Positions 44,104 to 52,463 of a stretch of DNA of 64,000 bases are shown in pieces. How positions within the stretch are numbered: the stretch's first letter is position 1; every line of letters starts with the position of its first letter. Made by a program: the position numbers and the translations under genes. The notes beneath the pieces were generated by a model, which had not been told where the DNA came from, made no database searches, and saw only the letters and a program-made list of their open reading frames with translations. The stretch comes from Lachnospiraceae bacterium. Lineage in GTDB: Bacteria > Bacillota > Clostridia > Lachnospirales > Lachnospiraceae. The stretch is taken from assembly GCA_024698145.1 (NCBI GenBank), contig JAILRO010000057.1:1-64000 (forward strand), given 5' to 3'.

Positions 44104-44541
44104 TTAATAATCTTCGTCCTCAATCTTTTCCTCAATGTCATTAACAGGTTTCTCAAGACCCTCAATTACAATATTATTCTTCTCTGCATAATCCCAAAGT
44201 GCCGCGTGAATTGCTTCTTCTGCAAGAAGTGAACAGTGAACCTTGATTGGCGGAAGTCCGTCAAGCGCCTCCATAACAGCTTTGTTAGTTACCTTAAGAG
44301 CTTCATTAACACTTTTTCCTTTAACAAGTTCTGTAGCCATTGAGCTTGTTGCAACGGCGGCACCGCAACCAAAAGTTTTAAACTTAACATCCTGTATTAT
44401 TTTGTCATCATCAATGTCTAAATATATTCTCATGATATCGCCGCACTTGGCATTGCCGACTGTACCGACACCGCTTGCGTTATCTATTTCGCCAACGTTT
44501 CTTGGGTTATTAAAATGGTCCATTACTTTTTCGCTATACAT
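44104..44541 (-). CDS. nifU: Iron-sulfur cluster scaffold NifU/IscU-like
   Basis: The protein is 145 aa. The three cluster cysteines are in NAKCGD, KTFGCGAA and VHCSLLAEEA, the pattern of the NifU N-terminal/IscU scaffold (LPPIKVHCS). It receives sulfur from the cysteine desulfurase encoded just upstream and passes clusters to target proteins. The acidic C-terminal tail (DIEEKIEDEDY) is short. The two genes are separated by a palindromic repeat of 143 bp rather than abutting. Confidence 0.94.
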   Translation of the reverse strand: MYSEKVMDHFNNPRNVGEIDNASGVGTVGNAKCGDIMRIYLDIDDDKIIQDVKFKTFGCGAAVATSSMATELVKGKSVNEALKVTNKAVMEALDGLPPIKVHCSLLAEEAIHAALWDYAEKNNIVIEGLEKPVNDIEEKIEDEDY

Positions 44542-44572
44542 ATTATTTCTCCTTTTTTATTATTATTCTAAC

Positions 44573-44715
44573 CATGTACATATTCAATACAGTTTCACCG
44601 CAGACTCGCTTCTGCTCGAGTATTCACGTAACGGTACTAAACTCACACTTCGTGTTCGCTAAGTACCGACGTGAATAGACGGTCTGCTTGTAAAACTGTA
44701 CTAAACATGTACATG
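44573..44715 (+). repeat. Dispersed palindromic repeat, copy 3
   Basis: The 143-bp element lies inside the nifS-nifU intergenic region. Its ends CATGTACAT/ATGTACATG are inverted repeats. Nested arms follow (CAGTTT/AAACTG, GCAGAC/GTCTGC, TATTCACGT/ACGTGAATA, CGGTACT/AAGTACCG), so the whole element folds into a long hairpin on either strand. It shares the CGGTACTAA and CGCTAAGTACCG core with copies 1 and 2. Confidence 0.8.
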
Positions 44716-44744
44716 GACTACACTTACACCAAATGAAATATATA

Positions 44745-45926
44745 TTACGCTTGACGCTTTACAAAGTCTTCGTATAGAGGGGACATTTTGCGGAGACGCT
44801 CGACGATTTTGACAAGTTCGTCTACAACAAAGTCGATATCCTCAAGGGTGGTTTCCTCGGATAGTGTAAGACGAAGTGAGCCATGTGCTATCTCGTGAGG
44901 AAGTCCGATTGCAAGCAATACATGACTCGGATCAAGAGAGCCTGATGTACATGCCGAACCGCTTGAAGCACATACGCCTAACTGATCTAACAGAATAAGT
45001 AACGACTCACCTTCAATGAATCTAAAGCAGAAGTTTGCGTTACCCGGAAGTCTGTCCTCTTTATGTCCGTTAAGTCTTGAATACGGAATCTCTGCAAGAA
45101 CTCGTTCTATCAAGTGATTTCTGAGTTCTTCCTGCTTTGCCTTATTCTTCTCCAAATCCTGTCCTGCAAGTTTTGCAGCTGTACCGATTCCGATAATACC
45201 TGTTGTGTTATGAGTTCCGGCACGTCTGTTTCTCTCCTGTGCTCCACCATGTATGAAAGAACGAATCTTAACACCTTTTCTTATATACATAAGTCCGATT
45301 CCTTTAGGACCACCAAACTTGTGACCACTTGCAGAAAGCATATCTATATTCATCTCATCAACATTTAAAGGAATATGTCCATACGCCTGAACCGCATCTG
45401 TATGGAATAACACTCCATGCTCGTGGGCAATTCTTCCTATCTCAGCAAGAGGCTGAATTGTGCCTATTTCATTGTTTGCTGCCATAATACTGATTAAGAT
45501 AGTATCCTCTCTTATCGCTTTCTCAAGTTCCTCAAGTGAAATCTTTCCATCACTGTCAACATCAAGGTATGTTACTTCAAAGCCCTTCTTTTCAAGATAC
45601 TCGCAAGTATGAAGTATTGCATGATGCTCAATCTTACTTGTTATAATATGCTTTCCCTTATTACCGTAAGCATCTGCTGTTGCCTTAAGCGCCCAGTTAT
45701 CAGATTCGCTTCCACCGGCTGTAAAATACATCTCATCAGCCTTCGCACCGATAAGTTCGGCCACCTGACTTCTGGCAGAATCAACTGCCTTACGAGTCTT
45801 TTGTGCAAATGTGTATATTGCTGATGGGTTGCCATACTCCTCTGTAAAATATGGAAGCATCTCCTTAAGCACTTCATCCTTAACTTTTGTTGTTGCTGCG
45901 TTGTCTAAATAAATTAGTTTACTCAT
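44745..45926 (-). CDS. nifS: Cysteine desulfurase NifS/IscS-like
   Basis: The protein is 393 aa and a class V aminotransferase-fold PLP enzyme. PLP Lys is in SASGHKFGGPKG, and the active-site loop CASSGSACTSGSLDPSHVL holds the sulfur-carrying Cys. It removes sulfur from cysteine to feed cluster assembly. It is cotranscribed with the Cys-containing Rrf2 gene (14 bp upstream). It serves the Fe-S proteins of this island and probably the cell generally. Confidence 0.95.
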   Translation of the reverse strand: MSKLIYLDNAATTKVKDEVLKEMLPYFTEEYGNPSAIYTFAQKTRKAVDSARSQVAELIGAKADEMYFTAGGSESDNWALKATADAYGNKGKHIITSKIEHHAILHTCEYLEKKGFEVTYLDVDSDGKISLEELEKAIREDTILISIMAANNEIGTIQPLAEIGRIAHEHGVLFHTDAVQAYGHIPLNVDEMNIDMLSASGHKFGGPKGIGLMYIRKGVKIRSFIHGGAQERNRRAGTHNTTGIIGIGTAAKLAGQDLEKNKAKQEELRNHLIERVLAEIPYSRLNGHKEDRLPGNANFCFRFIEGESLLILLDQLGVCASSGSACTSGSLDPSHVLLAIGLPHEIAHGSLRLTLSEETTLEDIDFVVDELVKIVERLRKMSPLYEDFVKRQA

Positions 45927-45940
45927 ATTGTATCTCCTTC

Positions 45941-46378
45941 TTATATATTAATATTTTCTGTGTATATTTCCTGCTGCCACGATAACATGTCTGCAAGTGT
46001 AATTCCCTCTAACACATCATTAAGTGCATCATCCAACCTTCCCCATAATCTGTAGTTAACACATGTAGATTTGTTAGGACACGGTGCACTGTTTTCACCG
46101 AAACAATCTGTAGGATTCATGTTGCTCTCAACTGCCCTTACAATCTGTCCGACCGTGTATTCCTCCGGAGTATATCTTAATGAATAACCACCGTTCTTGC
46201 CCCTTACACTGTTAACCAGACCTCTCTTGTGTAATCCTGATACAATCTGTTCAAGATACTTTTCTGAAATATTCTGCCTATCTGCCACATCCTTGAGCCT
46301 AACTTTATCTTTTGTCTTGGCTTCTGCTAGGTCAAGCATGAGCTTTAAAGCATTCTTACCTCTTGTTGATATAATCAT
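45941..46378 (-). CDS. Rrf2/IscR-family regulator with three cysteines
   Basis: The protein is 145 aa. The N-terminal winged helix is STRGKNALKLMLDLAEAK...ISEKYLEQIVSGLHKRGLVNSVRGKNGGYSL. The putative cluster cysteines are in TDCFGENSAPCPNKSTCVNY, as in IscR (three Cys in a short loop). It is the first gene of the nifS-nifU operon, and an operator-like sequence overlaps its own promoter, consistent with IscR-type autoregulation. Paralogue of the cysteine-free Rrf2 at 46489. Confidence 0.9.
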   Translation of the reverse strand: MIISTRGKNALKLMLDLAEAKTKDKVRLKDVADRQNISEKYLEQIVSGLHKRGLVNSVRGKNGGYSLRYTPEEYTVGQIVRAVESNMNPTDCFGENSAPCPNKSTCVNYRLWGRLDDALNDVLEGITLADMLSWQQEIYTENINI

Positions 46379-46413
46379 AGTTTCCCCCTACCGCGCAAAA
46401 AACGCGAAAAAAA

Positions 46414-46450
46414 AATATGCAAATGATGAACTAATCTTCATTTGCATATT
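46414..46450 (-). terminator. Terminator after the nifH-associated Rrf2 gene
   Basis: The perfect 13-bp inverted repeat AATATGCAAATGA/TCATTTGCATATT is followed by eight T residues on the minus strand. It ends the nifB-nifX-nifH-rrf2 transcript and abuts the promoter of the next operon. Confidence 0.85.
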
Positions 46451-46479
46451 ATCATACTATGTTAGTAGGTATTTGTAAA
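46451..46479 (-). promoter_or_regulatory. Promoter and operator-like site of the rrf2-nifS-nifU operon
   Basis: On the minus strand, TTTACA and TATGAT are spaced by 17 bases. The spacer holds ATACCTACTAACATAGTAT (46454-46472), almost the same as the element before metY. Its position over the -10/-35 fits a repressor site. Confidence 0.6.
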
Positions 46480-46488
46480 GTATTATTT

Positions 46489-46899
46489 TTATTTTTTTGA
46501 TTCTTCCTGCCATTTAATCAAATCCTGCAAAGTTATATTATCTACAACTCCATTAACGGCATCTTCTAACTGCTCCCATATTTTGGAGATACCTGCCTCG
46601 CGCTGAAAACTTTCGTCATCATCATACGACACCGCAGACAGTTCCCCATCAGCAACTTTAAGAATCATTCCAACAGTATATTTAAAAGGTTCATTTTTTA
46701 AAAGATAACCACCTTTTGACCCGCGTATACTTTTGACTAATCCTGCTCTATTAAGATGCGCAATAATCTTTTCAAGATATTTTTCTGAGATGCCCTGCCT
46801 TACTGAAATATCTTTGATTCTTACAGGAACGCCGGTATTATTTGTGGCCAAATCAAGCATTATTAACAAGGCATATCTTCCTCTTGTAGATACAATCAT
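46489..46899 (-). CDS. Rrf2-family regulator without cysteines (CymR-like)
   Basis: The protein is 136 aa. It has the same winged-helix architecture as its neighbour (RYALLIMLDLATNNTGVPVRIKDISVRQGISEKYLEKIIAHL), but where IscR carries three cysteines it has SAVSYDDDESFQREAG and no cysteine at all. CymR, the sulfur-metabolism repressor of Bacillus and Staphylococcus that works with CysK, is also an Rrf2 protein without a cluster. Here it lies 42 bp behind nifH, in the same island as a cysK gene. The CymR role is inference. Confidence 0.85.
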   Translation of the reverse strand: MIVSTRGRYALLIMLDLATNNTGVPVRIKDISVRQGISEKYLEKIIAHLNRAGLVKSIRGSKGGYLLKNEPFKYTVGMILKVADGELSAVSYDDDESFQREAGISKIWEQLEDAVNGVVDNITLQDLIKWQEESKK

Positions 46900-46941
46900 A
46901 AATACTCTCCTTTTCGTTGACCACGCATTTATAGACTATGC

Positions 46942-47811
<870 letters not shown>

Positions 47812-47822
47812 TTAATATTTTA

Positions 47823-47841
47823 GAAAACGTTTTTCGTTTTC
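47823..47841 (-). promoter_or_regulatory. Small hairpin in the nifX-nifH gap
   Basis: GAAAACG/CGTTTTC arms with a five-base loop are followed on the minus strand by TAAAATATT, 30 bp before nifH. It could be a weak attenuator or an mRNA-processing stem. Confidence 0.3.
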
Positions 47842-47853
47842 GAATAAACTTAA

Positions 47854-48210
47854 TCAAAACAACTTCTGTACCTGAAGGTATTTGACCAAACGACTGATTG
47901 ATTCTTCTATCATGCCAGAGTTTTCATATACCTTTATACCTATACTCTCTGCCACACTTGCCGCTCCGATTCCAATTCTGCTAACAAGCATATATTTACA
48001 ATCACCAAACGTGAGCAAGTTTTCCTTCAATCTGTCACTATCATGATTACCGCCTTCACATACAGGAATAACGTTTCTTTGTTCCAACAGACTCACTTTA
48101 TCGCCATCAGACACCTCATACACATAGAATTTTGATGCTCTGCCGAAATGACTATTAACTACAATTCCATCGCTTGAAGCTACCGCTATCAAATACTTCT
48201 CATTATCCAT
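47854..48210 (-). CDS. NifX/NafY-type cofactor-binding domain protein
   Basis: The protein is 118 aa and belongs to the dinitrogenase iron-molybdenum cofactor family. It has the pattern IAVASSDGIVVNSHFGRASKFYVYEV and VSRIGIGAASVAESIGIKVYE. In many diazotrophs this domain is fused to the C-terminus of NifB; here it is a separate gene that starts inside the last codons of nifB (8-base overlap). It presumably binds or carries the NifB product on its way to the reductase. Confidence 0.88.
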   Translation of the reverse strand: MDNEKYLIAVASSDGIVVNSHFGRASKFYVYEVSDGDKVSLLEQRNVIPVCEGGNHDSDRLKENLLTFGDCKYMLVSRIGIGAASVAESIGIKVYENSGMIEESISRLVKYLQVQKLF

Positions 48211-49075
48211 GCGAAAACGTCTCCTTTACCTGTAGTCTTCTCTGATATATTTGATCACCATACTCCGACTTCCCCGGAACTCCAACTGCATCAGCTCTAC
48301 AATGCTGACAGTGTCTAAATACATCGATATACTTAGATGCCACTGTTCTTGCAGCATCAATCTCCAAACATCCGGGCGCCTTATAGTCCTTTAATTCATG
48401 CTGCGGAATCAAAGGAATAATGTTATATATCTTTGCTCCTGCCTCTTTTACAGTTTTTGCAATTTCTTCAATATGTTCGCCGTTAATTTCCGGAACAAGT
48501 ACCGTATTAACCTTAACTGTTATCCCCGCCAAAGCTATTTTTTTAATTCCCTCTAACTGGTTACGAATTAATATTTCTGCGCCCTCTACCCCTTCAATTT
48601 TTACACCGTGATAAATGATATATGAATTTAACTGTGCCTCTATTTGTGGGTCCACCGCATTAACTGTTACTGTTAATGAATCAATTCCCGCCTGTATTAC
48701 CTCTTCTGCCTTTTCATTTAAAAGCAAACCATTGGTACTCATACATTTAATTAAATCCGGGAATTCTTTCTTAATAATCTGAAATGTCTTTAATGCATTA
48801 TCAGATGCCAACGTATCGCCCGGGCCGGCGATTCCTGCCACCTTAATATCGGGGCATATAGATAATGCTTTTTGCAAAATATCCACACATTCCTCAGGTT
48901 TTAGTACCTTTGATGTCACTCCAGGTCTTTCTTCCACATCATTGATTGTTCGATCACAAAACTTGCATGCTATATTACATCCCGGGCTAACCGGCAAATG
49001 TATTCTTCCTGCATTATTTTTGTGGTCTCCAAAACATGGATGTGAATTCTGTAACCGCTCATATGTATTACTCAT
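48203..49075 (-). CDS. nifB: NifB radical SAM cofactor maturase (stand-alone)
   Basis: The protein is 290 aa. HPCFGDH and CNIACKFCDR (Cys 33/37/40, CxxxCxxC) mark the radical SAM core of NifB, with VAGIAGPGDTLA in the middle and HCQHCRADAVG near the C-terminus, all NifB diagnostic. It fuses two [4Fe-4S] clusters and inserts a carbide to form the 8Fe core of nitrogenase cofactors. Its presence implies that the adjacent component-1-like proteins hold an Fe8S9C-type cofactor, rather than the simple cluster of DPOR or CfbCD. The start is preceded by GAGG. Confidence 0.95.
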   Translation of the reverse strand: MSNTYERLQNSHPCFGDHKNNAGRIHLPVSPGCNIACKFCDRTINDVEERPGVTSKVLKPEECVDILQKALSICPDIKVAGIAGPGDTLASDNALKTFQIIKKEFPDLIKCMSTNGLLLNEKAEEVIQAGIDSLTVTVNAVDPQIEAQLNSYIIYHGVKIEGVEGAEILIRNQLEGIKKIALAGITVKVNTVLVPEINGEHIEEIAKTVKEAGAKIYNIIPLIPQHELKDYKAPGCLEIDAARTVASKYIDVFRHCQHCRADAVGVPGKSEYGDQIYQRRLQVKETFSHG

Positions 49076-49207
49076 ATGAAAATCCTCTTTTCCGATAGAC
49101 TATTATGTATTTACTTTCGTGAAATTACTTTATCATACATCTATAATCCTGACTAATACTCAAAACTTTTTACCCGTTATAACTTTTCTTTATATCACTT
49201 TGATTTT

Positions 49208-49244
49208 AAAAAACCTTAGAGCGATAATATCTCTAAGGTTTTTT
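49208..49244 (-). terminator. Terminator of the large nitrogenase-like operon
   Basis: AAAAAACCTTAGAG and CTCTAAGGTTTTTT form a perfect 14-bp stem 7 bp behind the last ABC gene, with a T-run on the minus strand. Confidence 0.9.
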
Positions 49245-49251
49245 AAACTTT

Positions 49252-49902
49252 TCAACTTAACTTTAACATTTCATATACTCGTGTTCCGTAATTGAGTACT
49301 TGTTCATCATGTGTAGCAACAACTACAGTTGCACCCTTTTCCACACGTTCTTTGAGGCACTCCATAACAATTTGTGTTGTCTCCTTATCAAGTCCTCCTG
49401 ACGGTTCATCTAATAAATACAGTTGTGGTTGCCTGAGCAACAGCCTTGCAATTGACGCTCGCCTTAGTTCCCCTCCGGACAATTCAAACGGACGTCTGTT
49501 GGCAAGTTCTTTAATATCAAGTCTCTCCATTATTTCCAATGCCTCTTCTTTTTTTCTTTCATTTTCGAAAAGAAGAAACGGTAATAGGACATTTTCTAAA
49601 ATAGTATAGTCTGACAACAGTACATTACTTTGAGGAAGATAGCCAATCTTATCAGAATGAAGTCTTAATAATTCATTTTCACTTATAGTCTGATAATTCT
49701 TTTCGTTATAAATAACACTTCCCTCATCCGGTGTAAGATAACCTCCCATCAATGCCAAAAGAGTACTTTTCCCACTACCCGATTTGCCGGATAGCACGAG
49801 AAGATTCTGTTCTTTTACATCAAGCCAAACATTTTTTATTACATCAAAAACTCTGTTTCCTCTACTGTAAGTTTTTGTTACATCTTCAATTTGAAGGATC
49901 AT
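49252..49902 (-). CDS. ABC transporter ATPase (LolD/MacB type)
   Basis: The protein is 216 aa. The true start is 55 codons inside the track ORF, at the ATG after GAGGAGGAG, three bases past the permease stop. Walker A GKSGSGKST, signature LSGGELRRASIARLLL, Walker B YLLDEPSGGLD and the switch THDEQV are intact. It pairs with the FtsX-like permease upstream. Last gene of the operon before a terminator. The substrate is unknown. Confidence 0.92.
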   Translation of the reverse strand: MILQIEDVTKTYSRGNRVFDVIKNVWLDVKEQNLLVLSGKSGSGKSTLLALMGGYLTPDEGSVIYNEKNYQTISENELLRLHSDKIGYLPQSNVLLSDYTILENVLLPFLLFENERKKEEALEIMERLDIKELANRRPFELSGGELRRASIARLLLRQPQLYLLDEPSGGLDKETTQIVMECLKERVEKGATVVVATHDEQVLNYGTRVYEMLKLS

Positions 49903-49904
49903 TT

Positions 49905-51101
49905 TCACTCCTCCTCGCGTAAAACCGTATAAGCATCCTGTTTGCCAATTTGTCTTATAGGTACTATTGCAGATACTATACCTGAAATTTCCAAAGCCAA
50001 AAATCCTGTGAGCAACAGTATTACAACCTCTTTTGCTCCCGGAGTTATATATGCTATTCCCAAACAATATGTAAGATATCTTCCAAAAGGAAATACAATC
50101 AAAAACGTCAACAAGACTCCAAGAATATAACCGATTGTAGTAATCAATAACATCTGTTTAACCAAAACAAGACTAAGTTGCCTTTTCCCAACGCCTTGTA
50201 TTCGCAACAGCGCATATTCTTTTTTTCTCGAATTGGAATACAAATAGCAGACAATAACCAAAATGACTTCTGCCACTATCCAAATTACAAGCAAGAACAA
50301 TTTGATACTTGATACAAGATATTTAGTATTTTTAGAAAACGACTTAAACATCTTCCCCGGGAAAACCACATCTATCTTATCGGCATTTTCCAAAATCAAA
50401 TCTTTAATAACCAGGTGTTCGTCCACACCACTTTTGACTTTAATAAACACGGATGAAATCGTATTTTCATCCCTTTGAGCCGGCAAAAAATCCACACCCT
50501 TCTTTTGGGCATTTTCAATTATTTCCGGCATTGTATCCATTGGAAAATATACAGAAGTATCCAAACTTGTTCCTGTCTCAGCGAGCGTAGAAACGACCTC
50601 ATACTTCTTTCCAAAAATCTTAACAGTATGATCCTTCTCTAAAAGTATCCTGCTTCCGGCTACCGCTTTTCCGGCAACAATTTTGTTTCTATCTTTGCTT
50701 TTTACCCAAGGTGTTATTACAAAATCTGTCTCCGGAGAAAAACCTACTATCTGGACCTGACTGGTACAACAATCCGCCGAAAGGCTTGTCAAATAGAACT
50801 GCTCCGTTACTGCCTCAATCCCTTCAACGTCCTGCAAACCATCCAATACCATTCTGTCAAAATAAAAGCATTCTCTTGTCCCTTCCAAAAGAATGCTTTC
50901 TGCTTTTTCTTCACACTCAGACGGAACAATCATTATATCTGCACCTAATCGTTTTTCAAATCCGAGCATCCCGTTTTGAAGCATAAGGAGAAAATATGTG
51001 CCACCAATAATAACAAATGCCAGTATTGTAGTAACACCTAATAAAAATAAACTTATATGTTTTCTCCTAAAAATGCTTGTCATCAAGAAGTGATTATTCA
51101 C
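49905..51101 (-). CDS. FtsX/MacB-type ABC permease
   Basis: The protein is 398 aa. It starts at GTG overlapping the DUF4418 stop by one base, with GGAGAG upstream. One N-terminal TM (about 17-40) is followed by a large extracytoplasmic domain (about 45-265) with a CCTS pair and a Cys-rich FYFDRM region. Three C-terminal TMs (about 268-385) include the RKKEYALLRIQGVGKRQL motif typical of FtsX permeases. Such systems export or act mechanically rather than import. Here it is embedded in the nitrogenase-like operon with DUF4418. Confidence 0.85.
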   Translation of the reverse strand: MNNHFLMTSIFRRKHISLFLLGVTTILAFVIIGGTYFLLMLQNGMLGFEKRLGADIMIVPSECEEKAESILLEGTRECFYFDRMVLDGLQDVEGIEAVTEQFYLTSLSADCCTSQVQIVGFSPETDFVITPWVKSKDRNKIVAGKAVAGSRILLEKDHTVKIFGKKYEVVSTLAETGTSLDTSVYFPMDTMPEIIENAQKKGVDFLPAQRDENTISSVFIKVKSGVDEHLVIKDLILENADKIDVVFPGKMFKSFSKNTKYLVSSIKLFLLVIWIVAEVILVIVCYLYSNSRKKEYALLRIQGVGKRQLSLVLVKQMLLITTIGYILGVLLTFLIVFPFGRYLTYCLGIAYITPGAKEVVILLLTGFLALEISGIVSAIVPIRQIGKQDAYTVLREEE

Positions 51102-51496
51102 TAATTATCACTCTCCACTTTTTTTCTTGTTGCAAGAACAATCAAAATTACATCTACAACAATTATAATAATTCCCAAAACCACCAAGAACGGACGTGTT
51201 GCCATACGGCATCTCATCATATCATTTCCGCAAACACCAATCCATCCAAGCGGAGCTGCTGCAATCAAAGCTCCAATACCGACAACGGATATGTAAAGTC
51301 CAAGTCTAACTTTTTCTTCAAAGAAAAACGCAACAACTCCTATAAGTATCAATAAAATTCCCAATCCTATTTCTGCTTTTTTGGTGTATGTACAAGCCAT
51401 AACTTCTTTACAAACCGGGAAAATAACTGTCGGTCCTAAAATTGTCAATATTCCCAATACTATAAAACTAATAGTTGCTGCTAATTTATTTTTCAT
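51101..51496 (-). CDS. DUF4418 membrane protein
   Basis: The protein is 131 aa with about four hydrophobic helices. It matches the DUF4418 family of anaerobic Firmicutes. Two similar cysteine motifs, PVCKEVMACTY and GVCGNDMMRCRM, fall in the loops between helices and each pair a Cys with a Met-Met/Met-Ala-Cys, which suggests metal or thiol chemistry at the membrane. AGGAGG precedes the ATG. It is translationally linked to the FtsX permease. No function is known for the family. Confidence 0.8.
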   Translation of the reverse strand: MKNKLAATISFIVLGILTILGPTVIFPVCKEVMACTYTKKAEIGLGILLILIGVVAFFFEEKVRLGLYISVVGIGALIAAAPLGWIGVCGNDMMRCRMATRPFLVVLGIIIIVVDVILIVLATRKKVESDN

Positions 51497-51535
51497 CTTT
51501 TATTCCTCCTAATCAAAACTAGTATAAGATTTTAG

Positions 51536-52441
51536 TTATAATTCTTTATATTTTTTCAACTCCTCCACATACAACTCGCCGATATCACTTAATTTGTGAT
51601 TTTTACGCAATATATAACCGATAGTTAACGGATCTTCCTCTTTAAGCTTTATTGCAGTGACGCCTTCTTTTAATGCAATACTGTCTGTCATGATTCCAGT
51701 ACCGATAGAATAGCCGTTAAGCGCAGCCATTATTTCAGCTGTAGTAGCCCTGTCATTTGATTTAATCAACTTTTGATAATCATAATTCTCCAGCGCTTCT
51801 TCTGAAAGATAAAAATCACTTTCACTATTCTGGTCAAAAGATACGCACGGATATTCCTGCAAATCATCTAAAGAAATTTCCTTATTGCCTGCTAATGGAT
51901 GTTCTTTCCACAAATATGCAAATGTTTCTCTAACCATCAATGGGAAAAACTCAAGCTGATATTCTCTAAACAGCTTTTTTAAGACGTTTTCATTGTTTTT
52001 CGAGTATGCGAGTATTCCTATTTCACTTCTCATCTCTTTGACATCCAAAAGCACTTCATCTGTACGGGTTTCCTTAACAGAGTACACATATTTGTTATTA
52101 TCAAACTCTTTAACAGTCTTTAAAAAAGCATGTACCGCAAATACATAATGCTGCATCGACACAGAAAAATGTTTCTTTTCCTTATCCTTACCCAAAAACC
52201 TGTCCTCAATCAACTCATATTGACCGACAGCTTGTTTAGCATAAGCCAAAAACTCATATCCCGCTTCCGTTAGTGATATTCCTCTGTTATTGCGTTCAAA
52301 TATCTTTACACCGATTTCATCCTCAAGTTCTCTTACTGCAGAGGAAAGAGCAGGCTGGGAAATATATAACTTATTTCCCGCCTCTCTCATAGAAGATGAA
52401 CCTGCTATTGTAATTACATATTTTAATTGTAAAATTGTCAT
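51536..52441 (-). CDS. LysR-family transcriptional regulator
   Basis: The protein is 301 aa. The N-terminal HTH is MREAGNKLYISQPALSSAVRELEDEIGVKIFERNNRGISLTEAG. The rest is the LysR effector-binding domain. It is encoded in the same direction as the operon, between the binding-protein gene and DUF4418, unlike the usual divergent arrangement. By context it is the most likely activator of the nitrogenase-like operon, sensing a sulfur metabolite as CysB, Cbl and CysL do. A GATAAAATTTATC dyad upstream of the operon promoter is a candidate site. Confidence 0.9.
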   Translation of the reverse strand: MTILQLKYVITIAGSSSMREAGNKLYISQPALSSAVRELEDEIGVKIFERNNRGISLTEAGYEFLAYAKQAVGQYELIEDRFLGKDKEKKHFSVSMQHYVFAVHAFLKTVKEFDNNKYVYSVKETRTDEVLLDVKEMRSEIGILAYSKNNENVLKKLFREYQLEFFPLMVRETFAYLWKEHPLAGNKEISLDDLQEYPCVSFDQNSESDFYLSEEALENYDYQKLIKSNDRATTAEIMAALNGYSIGTGIMTDSIALKEGVTAIKLKEEDPLTIGYILRKNHKLSDIGELYVEELKKYKEL

Positions 52442-52463
52442 AATTCACCTTCCTTAATAATTG

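Noticed and set aside
49903-50067. N-terminal 55-residue extension of the ABC ATPase in the track ORF
   Set aside because: It overlaps the permease gene in another frame; a good RBS and the domain start fit the internal ATG at 49902.
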